Positions 1-6,690 of a stretch of DNA of 12,254 nucleotides are shown here, in pieces. Under the pieces are notes generated by a model. The model had not been told where the DNA came from and searched no databases. It saw only the letters and a program-made list of their open reading frames with translations. Source of the DNA: Desulfotomaculum sp. (GTDB taxonomy: Bacteria; Bacillota; Desulfotomaculia; Desulfotomaculales; Nap2-2B); the NCBI GenBank assembly GCA_003485325.1, contig DMZI01000064.1, forward strand, positions 17,989 to 30,242, read 5' to 3'. The translations under genes were made by a program, and so were the position numbers. Within the stretch, counting starts at the first letter, position 1. Each line of letters starts with the position of its first letter.

Positions 1-23
1 CTTCTAGCCTTCTAGCCTTCTAC
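1..23. repeat. 8-bp tandem repeat in a leader region
   Basis: Nearly three tandem copies of CTTCTAGC open the window. On the minus strand they lie downstream of the consensus promoter at 104-132, so they would sit in the 5' leader of a leftward transcript whose gene is outside the window. A short inverted repeat (CCCG...CGGG, about 37-50) lies between promoter and repeats. Function is unknown; simple slippage-type repeats are the minimal explanation. Confidence 0.5.
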
Positions 24-103
24 TTAAAACTGGTATCCCGTACGCTCGGGTAGCTCTTGGGTAACTCCGGTACTTCAGCTCTCACTTTTTCCCGGGCATT
101 TTT

Positions 104-132
104 ATTATATAATCGTCTTTTCAGTTTGTCAA
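104..132 (-). promoter_or_regulatory. Consensus sigma-A promoter firing leftward
   Basis: Read on the minus strand, TTGACA (132-127) and TATAAT (109-104) are both perfect consensus hexamers and are separated by exactly 17 bp. Transcription would start near position 97 and leave the window at position 1, so the gene served is not visible. The AT-rich stretch between here and the IS256 remnant (133-278) shows no gene. No operator is evident. Confidence 0.7.
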
Positions 133-278
133 CAGTTATTTCTGAAATTTTATATATTTTTTTATATTCGCGATTGTCTCTATTTATCTGTAATCTTATC
201 TAACAAGCTTTGATATTGCATAAAACAAATTTTTATATAATAGTTGACGAGGAAACAATTTGTTCCTAGTTTAAAAGT

Positions 279-815
279 TTAGATGCTTTTTTGAGGTAAA
301 AAATCAATGTCACTGGAGTTAAACCAATCAACACAGCGTATATCCTTAAGGCTCCGGTCATTCCAACCCTGGATGACCGGAGCCAGCTTCTTGCACAACT
401 CGGAAACGGTGGTCTTGGAAAACTCTGCACCACACAGTTCTTCTGTGATATTACTGATCTTCCGGGTGGAAACCCCATTTACTACCATTTCCATGAGAGC
501 AAGCACCAGGGCCTGTTCGCTGCGCTGATACCGGGCAAAGATCTCTGTTGAAAAACGGCCGCTGCGAAAACGGGGCACACGCAGGGTAATGGTTCCTATG
601 CGGGTTGTCAGTGGATAAGGATAAGCCCCATTGCGGTATCCCTTTCTTTCGTCGGTTCTTTCGTAAGGCTCTGCTTCTAGTTGTTCAGTGGCCTGAGCCT
701 GAAGAATTTGGTTCAATACGGATTCCAGAAGGGCTGCTACACCGGAATCTTTGTGATTGTTTAAAAAAAGTTGGTACAAAAGTTCCTGATTTACGGTAAT
801 CTGATATTGAGCCAT
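279..815 (-). pseudogene. IS256-family (mutator-type) transposase, 3'-truncated
   Basis: This is the N-terminal part of an IS256-family DDE transposase, which in intact form is about 390-410 residues. The family-like portion runs from residue 1 to about 160 and includes the hallmark region ERKGYRNGAYPYPLTTRIG (residues 56-74) and the helical segment around VNGVSTRKISNITEELCG. It stops right after WNDRSLKDIR, just before the block that carries the first catalytic aspartate, so no catalytic residue remains. The last 18 residues (about 161-178) are read from unrelated downstream DNA. The start is well supported: GAGGAG lies 7 nt before the ATG at 815. The product cannot transpose the element. 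The deletion or recombination junction is near position 337. Confidence 0.88.
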
Positions 816-902
816 TTCAAATCTCCTCTCTTAGGTGTTTTCTCTTAACTACATTCTAACTGAGGAATTTGTAAATGGCTCCCCTAAATTTTTAGGAACC
901 TA

Positions 903-927
903 TTTTACACAATTATACGGACTTAAC
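903..927 (-). repeat. IS256-type terminal inverted repeat (transposase 5' side)
   Basis: On the minus strand this reads TTAAGTCCGTATAATTG followed by TGTAAAA. It closely resembles the characteristic outer end of IS256-family elements and lies the expected distance upstream of the truncated transposase start. The partner repeat is missing on the other side because that end was deleted. The element therefore ends only about 20 bp from the flavoprotein stop codon. The exact outermost base is uncertain. Confidence 0.7.
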
Positions 928-948
928 TAATCATCTTACTTGCCCAGC

Positions 949-1581
949 TTATATTTTCCCAACAGGCATTATGTACAACAGATATTCCTCGTCTGGCACG
1001 TTTAGAATTTTTCTTACTTCATTATCTTTAAAAGCTCCAACGGCTACTGTGCCAAGACCCAAGGAAACTGCTTGTAAATAAACATTTTGCGCCGCATGAC
1101 CAACTTCCATATGTATATATCTAATGCCTCTATCATCGTATTTTTGAGTCGTTCGTTTATAAACTGCAGAAAATATAATAACGATGGCCCCTTCTCCGAC
1201 CCAAGTTTGTCCAAGGGTAGCAGCGGTTAGCTCATTCCTCACATCTTCGTTCTTAACCTTCACAAGTTCATGTTCAAGAGGTTTATATTTATAAACGCCT
1301 TTTGCAACTCCTTCTACATTACCAATTACTACATATACTTCAAGCGGGTAGAGTGCGCCAGCGGAAGGCGCCGTTCTATAATTTCTTCTCGGCTCGGTAA
1401 TTCCTTGTGCAGCCCATAGGAGTTGGGAGACTTCAGTAAGCGTCAGCGGCTCATCTTTATATCCTCTGACCGATTTTCTTTTTAGTAAAGCTTCTTCAAT
1501 CGAGGTCTTGCTATCATATTTGGGTTCAGAAAGTTTTATTATTTTATCGATGAATTCCATATACTCACGTTCATCCTCCAC
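949..1581 (-). CDS. SagB/ThcOx-type nitroreductase-family oxidoreductase
   Basis: A 210-residue member of the FMN-dependent nitroreductase superfamily, SagB-type branch. Family signatures appear in order: RKSVRGYKDEPLTLTEVSQL (35-54), LLWAAQGIT (54-62), RTAPSAGALYPLE (69-81), the IHMEVGHAAQNVYLQAV segment with GLGTVAVGAF (156-184), and a C-terminal MPVGK. The protein therefore looks complete. Such enzymes bind FMN at a dimer interface. SagB relatives oxidise azolines in peptide maturation, but no cyclodehydratase or precursor gene is present here, so this looks like the stand-alone type whose substrate is unknown. Two starts are possible: GTG at 1581, without a good ribosome site, or ATG at 1560, about 15 nt after GGAGG, which is long spacing. 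Its upstream DNA is occupied by a phage-like scrap, so the native promoter may be lost. It is cytoplasmic, with no signal or membrane segment. Confidence 0.85.
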   Translation of the reverse strand: MEDEREYMEFIDKIIKLSEPKYDSKTSIEEALLKRKSVRGYKDEPLTLTEVSQLLWAAQGITEPRRNYRTAPSAGALYPLEVYVVIGNVEGVAKGVYKYKPLEHELVKVKNEDVRNELTAATLGQTWVGEGAIVIIFSAVYKRTTQKYDDRGIRYIHMEVGHAAQNVYLQAVSLGLGTVAVGAFKDNEVRKILNVPDEEYLLYIMPVGKI

Positions 1582-1583
1582 TG

Positions 1584-1739
1584 ATTAAAATAGAGGTACC
1601 GCGGCAAACCATTACTGATTGGATTACCGAATTTGGGAAAAGTTCCGTTTTAGGCAAACCCCCCGGCTCGACCGAAAAAAATCCCTGGGGCAATGATGAA
1701 ATACTAGGGTATCCCCGCGCGCATGGGCGTGATATATAA
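1584..1739 (+). pseudogene. Phage-like gene scrap with helix-turn-helix-like motif
   Basis: The plus strand reads open without an obvious start: IKIEVPRQTITDWITEFGKS, then a segment containing LGKPPG and NPWG, and a stop at 1737. The first part has the look of a recognition helix (VPRQTITDW), as in ParB-like or DNA-methyltransferase-associated proteins of Firmicutes phages. That family suggestion comes from memory of such proteins and is weak. Further on, in another frame (about 1770-1860), RQIAAERTQTAGG also looks like degraded coding sequence. The segment lies head-to-head with the flavoprotein and fills its upstream region. It could be a leftover of the same prophage that gave the terminase and portal fragments. 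Confidence 0.35.
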
Positions 1740-1869
1740 CAAGAGCGACGATTTCCTTTGTGACGCGCCAGATTGCCGCAGAACGAACGCAAACAGCCGG
1801 AGGTATACCTGAACCGCTTGGGCGGAGCGGGAAAAAGTCGGAGCGCGTGCCCCGGCTCCAACATTCCTT

Positions 1870-2364
1870 CTACCTCTTAAACCGCGTGAACAGTGTATTC
1901 TTATGTTGTTCATATTTACTATAAGCAACCTTGGTTCTGTCCATCAATGTTTCCCATATGCTTTGTGAATGCAAATAAGGATTGTTTATCATGTTTGCGG
2001 TGGCAACAAAAAGTTCATATTCAGTATCTAGGGCGGCGAGGAACAGACGTTTTAGTTCCTGTACGTCAGAATACCGGGGATAGTAAGAGGCAATTTCCTG
2101 TCGAAGGGCGGCCAGTTGCGGCAGCACCTGAACTTGAATATGCGCGGCCATGTATTGAGGACTTTGAATCTCCGGCAGGTCAACAATCGTTAACCGTTCA
2201 CGATACCAGTCCCATTCTTCGGAATAGAAACTGTACCAATCATCAGCTAAGCTATAACCATCTGGCATTTGAGACAGGTAATAATAAAAGTCGGCCGGAA
2301 TGGCAAAGTTAAAATCCTTCGCTATGTAGCCTGCAAAATGAACGCCTATTAATTCACCATACAT
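1870..2364 (-). CDS. Hypothetical protein, possibly the displaced 3' part of a broken gene
   Basis: A 164-residue frame I do not recognise. It is rich in aromatic and acidic residues (FYYYLSQ near 26-32, DDWYSFYSEEWDWYRER near 41-57), with no signal peptide, membrane segment or cysteine motif. It looks like a genuine mostly helical protein segment rather than noise. The ATG at 2364 has no ribosome binding site, and it overlaps the end of the upstream copper-amine-oxidase-type frame by 16 bp in a different frame. One reading is that both frames were a single secreted protein before a deletion or frameshift near 2365-2375. The other is that it is translated by coupling to the upstream gene. The 130 bp beyond its stop hold only the degraded phage-like sequence. 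Confidence 0.5.
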   Translation of the reverse strand: MYGELIGVHFAGYIAKDFNFAIPADFYYYLSQMPDGYSLADDWYSFYSEEWDWYRERLTIVDLPEIQSPQYMAAHIQVQVLPQLAALRQEIASYYPRYSDVQELKRLFLAALDTEYELFVATANMINNPYLHSQSIWETLMDRTKVAYSKYEQHKNTLFTRFKR

Positions 2365-2663
2365 ATTGACAGCGGAACATTGTTTTTATAAGCTGTTTGA
2401 CTTCCAATCGTAAGCTTAATCGTTATATTCCCTTTTACAGCAATCACTGTTTTGGTATTGCCGTCCCAGTTCACCTGGGCGCCGAGAGATTGGAAAATGA
2501 CACGTAAGGGAACAAGGGTTGTGCCGTTTTCAACAACAGGAGGAACATCAGAAGACAATAAAGCGCCGTCAACATATATTGCGGGAGAAGCAGCAAATAC
2601 CGGAAACGCAAAGATTGTTAACAAAAACGCCAAGACAATTAACGTCAGTAAATTTTTGCGCAA
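2349..2663 (-). CDS. Secreted copper-amine-oxidase N-terminal (stalk) domain protein, truncated
   Basis: A 104-residue product beginning with a clear signal peptide: MRKNLL, a hydrophobic run to about residue 20, and probable cleavage after the FAA near 23-25. Next comes a Copper_amine_oxidN1-type stalk domain, with IYVDG (29-33), the PPVVENGTTLVPLR motif (41-54), and FQSLGAQVNWDGNTKTV (57-73). These domains normally carry a second half in which a VPL segment leads into another MVPLR-like motif. Here the frame ends five residues after NNVPLS, so the domain is incomplete. The start is TTG at 2663, chosen because AGGAGG lies 7 nt upstream. The domain is used by Firmicutes for extracellular or wall-associated proteins and need not bind copper. 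A weak promoter-like pair (TTTCAA, 16 bp, TATAAA) lies far upstream near 2790-2815. Confidence 0.7.
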   Translation of the reverse strand: MRKNLLTLIVLAFLLTIFAFPVFAASPAIYVDGALLSSDVPPVVENGTTLVPLRVIFQSLGAQVNWDGNTKTVIAVKGNITIKLTIGSQTAYKNNVPLSICMVN

Positions 2664-2758
2664 ATTAAGACCTCCTTTTGTATTTAGTACCTTCTCGGAA
2701 ACTCTCGTGAGCCTCCGCTAAAGCCTTTCTTTTACCCCAATTTTTCAGCTTCACCCCC

Positions 2759-2779
2759 AATATCGATTGGCACGATATT
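2759..2779. repeat. Perfect 7-bp inverted repeat upstream of the stalk-domain gene
   Basis: AATATCG and CGATATT are separated by 7 bp (ATTGGCA), about 100 bp upstream of the TTG start. It could be an operator or a leader hairpin. Nothing else in the sequence discriminates between these. Confidence 0.35.
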
Positions 2780-2829
2780 TTGTGATTTATAAAGATATCG
2801 GGAGCAGTTGAAACATTTTATTTGATAAG

Positions 2830-2864
2830 AGTCCCGGATTAATGAATTCGGGACTTGATTTTTT
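2830..2864 (+). terminator. Rho-independent terminator, rightward
   Basis: AGTCCCG (2830-2836) pairs with CGGGACT (2849-2855), and a run of six T follows at 2859-2864. There is no rightward gene to its left; the neighbouring gene points left. It lies just before the decayed transposase, so it may belong to the 5' end of that insertion sequence and shield it from read-through. Confidence 0.6.
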
Positions 2865-2926
2865 CATTCCCCCAAAAATCGAATTGGAGGCATTAATTAC
2901 CAGCACCGCTAAATAATGGGGGGGGG

Positions 2927-4129
2927 ATGAAATTGCTTGGCAAATGGCGACCACATCCAGAGTACCGGCAATATGTTTCGCACGAACTTAAGATGCGCTG
3001 GCCGGTATACCTGCAAAGCATTGTGAATCACCAAGACGGCATCAAGAAACTCTGGCTGTTGGATTTAGACGAACTTAAGCGGAGAACTCGGCCCATGCTA
3101 TGCCTCCACTGGCCGCCCGGCGGAGAACCAGCCGAAGCTCTTGCGTCCTTTGATTATGATGGTTGAGTGCCGCGAAGAGAGCGTTGATTCGTGGGTGGAA
3201 AGACTGCGTAACGACGACATCCTGGCAATTATCTGTGGTTTTGTCCCAGGGAAGATCCCCGGAGTGGGCACTTACTACGACTTTTTAGACCGCTTCTGGC
3301 TGGCCCCAAAACCGGGCAAGGTCAAGAAATTCAATCGTAAGTCGAAAAAGAAACTCAAAGCCGGGGAAAAACTGCCGCCCAAGCACCCGGAAATCGTGAA
3401 AATGATCGTGAAATATTTGTTACGGGGCAGAATGTTCGAAAGTAAACCGGAAAAGATTCTGAACCGGATTCTAGGCGTGGCGGTTAGTCATCCCTTCGGC
3501 CAAACGGGGTCTTTTGGGTGATCCCGAAAAGCTCACCATTTCCGGAGACGGCTCCCTTTACCCAACCGGGGGCCGGCCTTACGGGAAAAAGCTCTGCCGG
3601 TGCGAGGGAACTTGCGACTGCAAGCGCCGCTTCTCCGATCCGGAAGCATTCTTTAGGTTGGGACAGCTACCGGGAGAGATGGGTCTTTGGTTATACTGCT
3701 TATGAAATTACCGCAGCGGATAGTTTTCACGATCTCCCGATTTACATTGGGATGGGCCAAGCTTCTCGGCACGATAGCGTACTGGGTTTAAGGGCCTTGT
3801 GTGAGCTAAGAGACCTCTACCCAGAAATGCTCCCCTTCCAGGTACGGAAGAGTTGTCTACACCAAGCAGGAGTGGGATTTAAGGCTTTTCCCCAAAACAC
3901 CCCGGAATTCGAAAGCCTGGAAGAAGGTGTACGCCCGGCGGACTACTTCCGAACGGACGAACAAGCGCCAGAAGATTGACTACCGGTTGGAAAGGACCAG
4001 GGCACTTAAGCCAAAAGAAGGATCTTCTGGCGGCTTACCCTGGGGGCGATCAATCAGCACCTGGACGCTTGGGTTGCTCAGTCCCAGGTAACTTTGGCCG
4101 AAATTATCGGGATCGCGCAGGCCGCGTAG
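2927..4129 (+). pseudogene. DDE transposase of an insertion sequence, multiply frameshifted
   Basis: Successive plus-strand frames together spell one transposase. About 2927-3155 contains LWLLDLDEL. About 3141-3510 contains VDSWVERLRNDDILAI and PGVGTYYDFLDRFW, a hallmark of a widespread Firmicutes IS transposase group. About 3514-3640 contains LTISGDGSLYPTGGRPYGKK, about 3640-3840 contains RERWVFGYTAYEI, and about 3846-4015 contains VVYTKQEWDLRLFPKTPR and a DYRLERTRA segment. About 4016-4129 contains RRIFWRLTLGAINQHLDAW and ends at TAG 4127. Five frame changes are needed, yet few in-frame stops occur. The ATG at 2927 follows a run of nine G with no proper ribosome site, so the true start is uncertain. 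The IS family cannot be named safely, and no clear terminal repeats were found. Confidence 0.8.
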
Positions 4130-4154
4130 CTTAAGCGCCCGATCACAATCCTCT

Positions 4155-4184
4155 CCCGGTAAAAAATTTTTGGTTTTTGCCGGG
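4155..4184. other. Strong hairpin after the decayed transposase
   Basis: CCCGGTAAAAA (4155-4165) pairs with TTTTTGCCGGG (4174-4184): 11 pairs, one of them G-T, around an 8-nt loop. It starts 25 bp after the transposase stop and could be the IS terminator or part of its end. There is no long T-run outside the stem. The rest of 4130-4392 is AT-rich with no gene; the only other item is a near-palindrome GTTCTTAAGGAAC near 4256-4268. Confidence 0.45.
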
Positions 4185-4392
4185 CTGGTTGGCTATTTGG
4201 CTATTGCCTTTTTTCCGGTTAGGTCTGCCGGCCACCCATAAATCAACTCTATGGAGTTCTTAAGGAACGTGTTTTTCAGCTTTTATTGTATGTTTGTGAC
4301 TATACTGTTATTTATTACCTGCTAGGTGCCGCTGGTTAATTTTGGTTTCCGAGATCATTCGCTTTACCATAAGAAATAGTTAGCAACAAAGA

Positions 4393-4647
4393 CTAATTGT
4401 CCAATTTTAGGGGGTCAGGCCGCTTGCCATTGTTCGTGGACCGGTAAACATTGAGCGGCAGGCTGGCGATGGTTTCCGCCAGGATTCGCACGCAGGCATA
4501 TACGGCGGTGGTATGCATGGCCGTTCTTTCATTGACGGTTTTGCCGCTGGCGGTTCCGCCGAAGAAAAAGCTGTATGTGCTGCCATACAGGCTATTTTTA
4601 GGACTGGCCCGGGGCTTTAACAAAGCAGATAAAATTGGTATTTTTAT
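4393..4647 (-). pseudogene. HK97-type phage portal protein, N-terminal fragment
   Basis: About 85 residues matching the start of an HK97-family portal protein, which is normally about 400 residues. The sequence has a KPRASP stretch, then SLYGSTYSFFFGG, SGKTVNERTAM, TAVYACVRILAETIASLPL and NVYR. It stops soon after, so the portal body is gone. AGGAG lies 8 nt before an ATA codon (4647-4645), exactly where the family start is expected, so the original ATG seems mutated to ATA; the nearest in-frame ATG is further upstream, at 4683. The fragment follows the toxin-antitoxin pair in the same direction, and the terminase remnant lies on the other side, which matches normal phage gene order. The product would be non-functional. 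Confidence 0.82.
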
Positions 4648-4725
4648 TAATGTTTCTCCTGAAAGTAGGCATGAAAAAAGCACCGCCTACGCGATGCTCT
4701 TAATATTAAAATCCAGGTTTGTCCG

Positions 4726-5058
4726 TTAGTTTCCTTCTCCCTCCGCAACATCCCCAAAGAGGATTCTCATAAAGTCTCGCCTGCCATAAAGCACTCTATC
4801 CACATATACAGTATCATCTTCATAGCGGTAAAAAACTGTATATTGCCCGCACACAAGGAAACGATAGCCGGTTTCAAAATCAATAATAGATGACAGCGGC
4901 GCGCCAACCAGGGGAAATTCCGCAAGCTCTCGGATTCGTTTGGTGATTATGGACAGAACGTTATTTGCCGCTATGGGGTTACACAGTTCCCCGGATATAT
5001 ATTCTTTTATCTCCAGCATATCTTTTTGCGCTCTGGGGGAGATTTTAATACTAACCAT
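4726..5058 (-). CDS. RelE/ParE-family toxin of a type II toxin-antitoxin system
   Basis: A 110-residue protein of the RelE/ParE fold. The N-terminus IKISPRAQKDMLEIKEYI (4-21) is typical. The core has LAEFPLVGAPL (45-55) and GYRFLVCGQYTVFYRYED (64-81), and the C-terminal strand VYVDRVLYGRRDFMRILF (84-101) carries the usual conserved arginines. Family members either cut mRNA at the ribosome (RelE) or poison gyrase (ParE). The motif order looks ParE/RelE-like, but the target cannot be decided from sequence alone. The start ATG overlaps the antitoxin gene by 8 bp, so the two are translationally coupled. Length is normal and the frame is intact. It has survived although the flanking phage genes are truncated. 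Confidence 0.88.
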   Translation of the reverse strand: MVSIKISPRAQKDMLEIKEYISGELCNPIAANNVLSIITKRIRELAEFPLVGAPLSSIIDFETGYRFLVCGQYTVFYRYEDDTVYVDRVLYGRRDFMRILFGDVAEGEGN

Positions 5059-5305
5059 TTGCTACTCCCAGGGATGTTTCAAGTTCGTCAATGCTTAACC
5101 ACCCGTGCTCGCGCCCTTCCTTTTCGCCTCTGGCCAGTTCTGCAAGAAATTTTAAGGTTGCCTGCATCTTTTCATATTCTTGTATATCCATAACCACATA
5201 GCGGCCACGGCCATTTTTGGTCAAAAAGACAGGCGAACCCACTTCTATGTTACGCAGCACTTCGTTATAATTTCTTAAATCAGATATAGGTTTGATGTTG
5301 GGCAT
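5051..5305 (-). CDS. Phd/YefM-family antitoxin
   Basis: An 84-residue antitoxin of the Phd/YefM family, first gene of the operon. The N-terminal half is the DNA-binding, dimerising domain: IKPISDLRNYNEVLRNI (4-20), then SPVFLTKNGRGRYVVMDIQEYE (24-45). The C-terminal tail (about 50-84) is charged and would wrap the toxin. AGGAG sits 7 nt before ATG 5305. Antitoxins of this family repress their own promoter, and a matching promoter with a nearby direct repeat lies just upstream (5331-5364). The pair forms a complete operon inserted between terminase and portal remnants. Confidence 0.9.
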   Translation of the reverse strand: MPNIKPISDLRNYNEVLRNIEVGSPVFLTKNGRGRYVVMDIQEYEKMQATLKFLAELARGEKEGREHGWLSIDELETSLGVANG

Positions 5306-5330
5306 AACATTTCTCCTTTCCAGATTGCTG

Positions 5331-5353
5331 TTATTATTGTAGCATTATTATTG
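5331..5353. repeat. Direct repeat overlapping the -10 region, possible operator
   Basis: TTATTATTG occurs at 5331-5339 and again at 5345-5353, a 14-bp period, covering the -10 element and spacer. Autorepressing antitoxins bind such sites, but the low complexity of the repeat makes chance a serious alternative. Confidence 0.4.
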
Positions 5354-5364
5354 GTAAAATTCAA
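5336..5364 (-). promoter_or_regulatory. Promoter of the toxin-antitoxin operon
   Basis: Read on the minus strand, TTGAAT (5364-5359), a 17-bp spacer and TACAAT (5341-5336) form a good sigma-A promoter about 30 bp upstream of the antitoxin ATG. It is a dedicated promoter rather than phage read-through, since the terminase gene ends on its upstream side. Confidence 0.72.
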
Positions 5365-5412
5365 CAGCGCCGATAAAAGGATTTAGTTATGTGCGTCTAG
5401 AAAGCCTGTAAT

Positions 5413-5994
5413 CTACAAAAAAAGCAGGCCCCGCTCATCATATACAGAAGCCCCCGTACTTCCTTGATTTCTAAGAGCTCTGTCAAGCGCCATGATCAGT
5501 GCAACAGCGCCGTCAATCCGCTCGGTGGACTTTTCCTTGTCAGGCTTTATGTTTCCGGCCGGGTCAGTTTTAACAAAGATATTATCTATCATCCAGCGAA
5601 GAACCGGATGCCCGCCATGGGCGATCTTTTCTTCCAGGGTCAGTTTCATCAGTTCCTTGGTCGGCGGGGACATATCCTTGAAACCCTGGCCGAACGGTAC
5701 CACCGTAAAACCCAGCCCTTCCAAGTTCTGCGTCATCTGCACCGCTCCCCAGCGGTCAAAGGCAATTTCTTTAATGTTGCATATGGCGCCAAGCTCCTCG
5801 ATAAAGGCTTCGATAAAGCCATAATGGACCACGTTGCCCTCGGTGGTTTTCAGAAATCCCTGCTGTTTCCAGGTATCATAAGGGACATGATCACGCCGTA
5901 CCCGCAGGTCAAGGTTATCCTCCGGTATCCAGAAGAAGGAGAGGATATGAAATTTATCGTCCTCGTCAACCGGGGGAAAAACCAGCACGTGAGT
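5413..5994 (-). pseudogene. Phage terminase large subunit, C-terminal nuclease-domain fragment
   Basis: About 190 residues of the C-terminal part of an HK97-type large terminase (normally about 550). Numbering from V of the LVFPPVDED segment, FFWIPEDNL is at 19-27, IAFDRWGA at 75-82, TVVPFGQGFKDMSPPTKELM at 95-114 and RIDGAVALIMALDRA at 157-171. The two aspartates in FDRWGA and IDGAVAL are nuclease-site residues. The first nuclease aspartate and the whole ATPase domain are lost, because upstream of about 5994 the DNA becomes an IS4-type transposase. The natural stop at 5413 is kept. A GTG at 5988 could be read as a start but has no ribosome site. Terminase, toxin-antitoxin and portal all point the same way. 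Confidence 0.87.
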
Positions 5995-6537
5995 CCGATG
6001 GCGGTATGAATCTTGAGCTCGGCCTTGTGCCTCGCGCCAGGGAATTGTTTGGCCAATTTATCGTGCAACTTGATGACCGTGCCGTCTGCCACAATAATAT
6101 CCTTGAAACCCTGTAGTTTATCTGAAATGGTGAGGCTGATATGAGGTGGCGAGATCTGCTATGCCGTGTGCCAGACACTCTTTGAGAAAGGCTATAAGAC
6201 CTTTATTAAAACGATAATAAAAGGCGGACGGGACAAGCGTTTCCGCCGCTGCGGTCTCGTAGGCCCTTCTTAAAGAGGCGAGGGTGCGCTGCACCCCAAC
6301 TCCAAAACCAAGAACCAGAATCCAGAACAGGGTCGCCGGATCGATTTTCCGGCTGCGCTGGACATATCCGGCTTTGGCTGCCGTATCCCTCAGCCATTCT
6401 GGAGAGAACATCCTGTTTAGAGTTTTTTCGATCTCGTACGGATCAATTTTAACAATAAATGGAGCCAATGTTGAATCCCCCTCAAGATCATCTGAGGAAG
6501 AATTCCACAGAAAGAGGTGCATGTTCCTGCTTATCAA
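5994..6537 (-). pseudogene. IS4-type transposase, N-terminal half with frameshift
   Basis: The N-terminal half of an IS4-superfamily DDE transposase (about 450 residues when intact). The first frame (6537 to about 6145) has EKTLNRMFSPEWLRDTA, RKIDPATLFWILVLGFGVG and QRTLASLRRAYE, followed by SAFYYRFN. A frameshift near 6140-6150 leads to a second frame with LQGFKDIIVADGTVIKLHD, which contains the first catalytic aspartate (VADGT). It continues through FPGARHKAELKIHTAIG and then stops at the junction with the terminase. The TTG at 6537 has no good ribosome site, and the family start may lie further inside. The remaining catalytic residues are missing, so it is dead. Confidence 0.82.
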
Positions 6538-6655
6538 AGAACAGTTTTCATCATTTTTTGAGAATGTTTTTCCAGGGATTATGTGCTATGTCTGTATGTT
6601 AATGGTATTTTGGCACCGTCCGAAAACGATGCTTTATATTGCCCCGGAATGTCAA

Positions 6656-6678
6656 AAAGCCCAGTAGTTCTGGGCTTT
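6656..6678 (-). terminator. Rho-independent terminator-like hairpin
   Basis: AAAGCCCAG (6656-6664) pairs perfectly with CTGGGCTTT (6670-6678) around a 5-nt loop. Read leftward, the stem is followed by TTTTT, so it would stop transcripts entering the IS4-type element from outside, a common arrangement at IS ends. Confidence 0.6.
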
Positions 6679-6690
6679 CTCATTGTATCA

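Noticed and set aside
1..23. CRISPR-like or satellite array
   Set aside because: The unit is only 8 bp, tandem without spacers, and fewer than three copies.
949..1581. Part of a peptide-maturation (SagBCD) cluster
   Set aside because: No cyclodehydratase, docking protein, precursor peptide or exporter is present nearby; the neighbours are an IS remnant and phage scraps.
1893..2312. A 139-residue plus-strand frame
   Set aside because: It is antisense to the 164-residue minus-strand frame, and its translation has no protein-like features.
4721..5305. Toxin-antitoxin pair inserted as its own mobile element
   Set aside because: No inverted or direct repeats flank the pair; the surrounding terminase-to-portal order explains its position without a separate insertion.
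5464..6009. A 181-residue plus-strand frame opposite the terminase fragment
   Set aside because: It is the antisense shadow of the terminase, whose minus-strand motifs (FDRWGA, IDGAVALIMALDRA) are clear.
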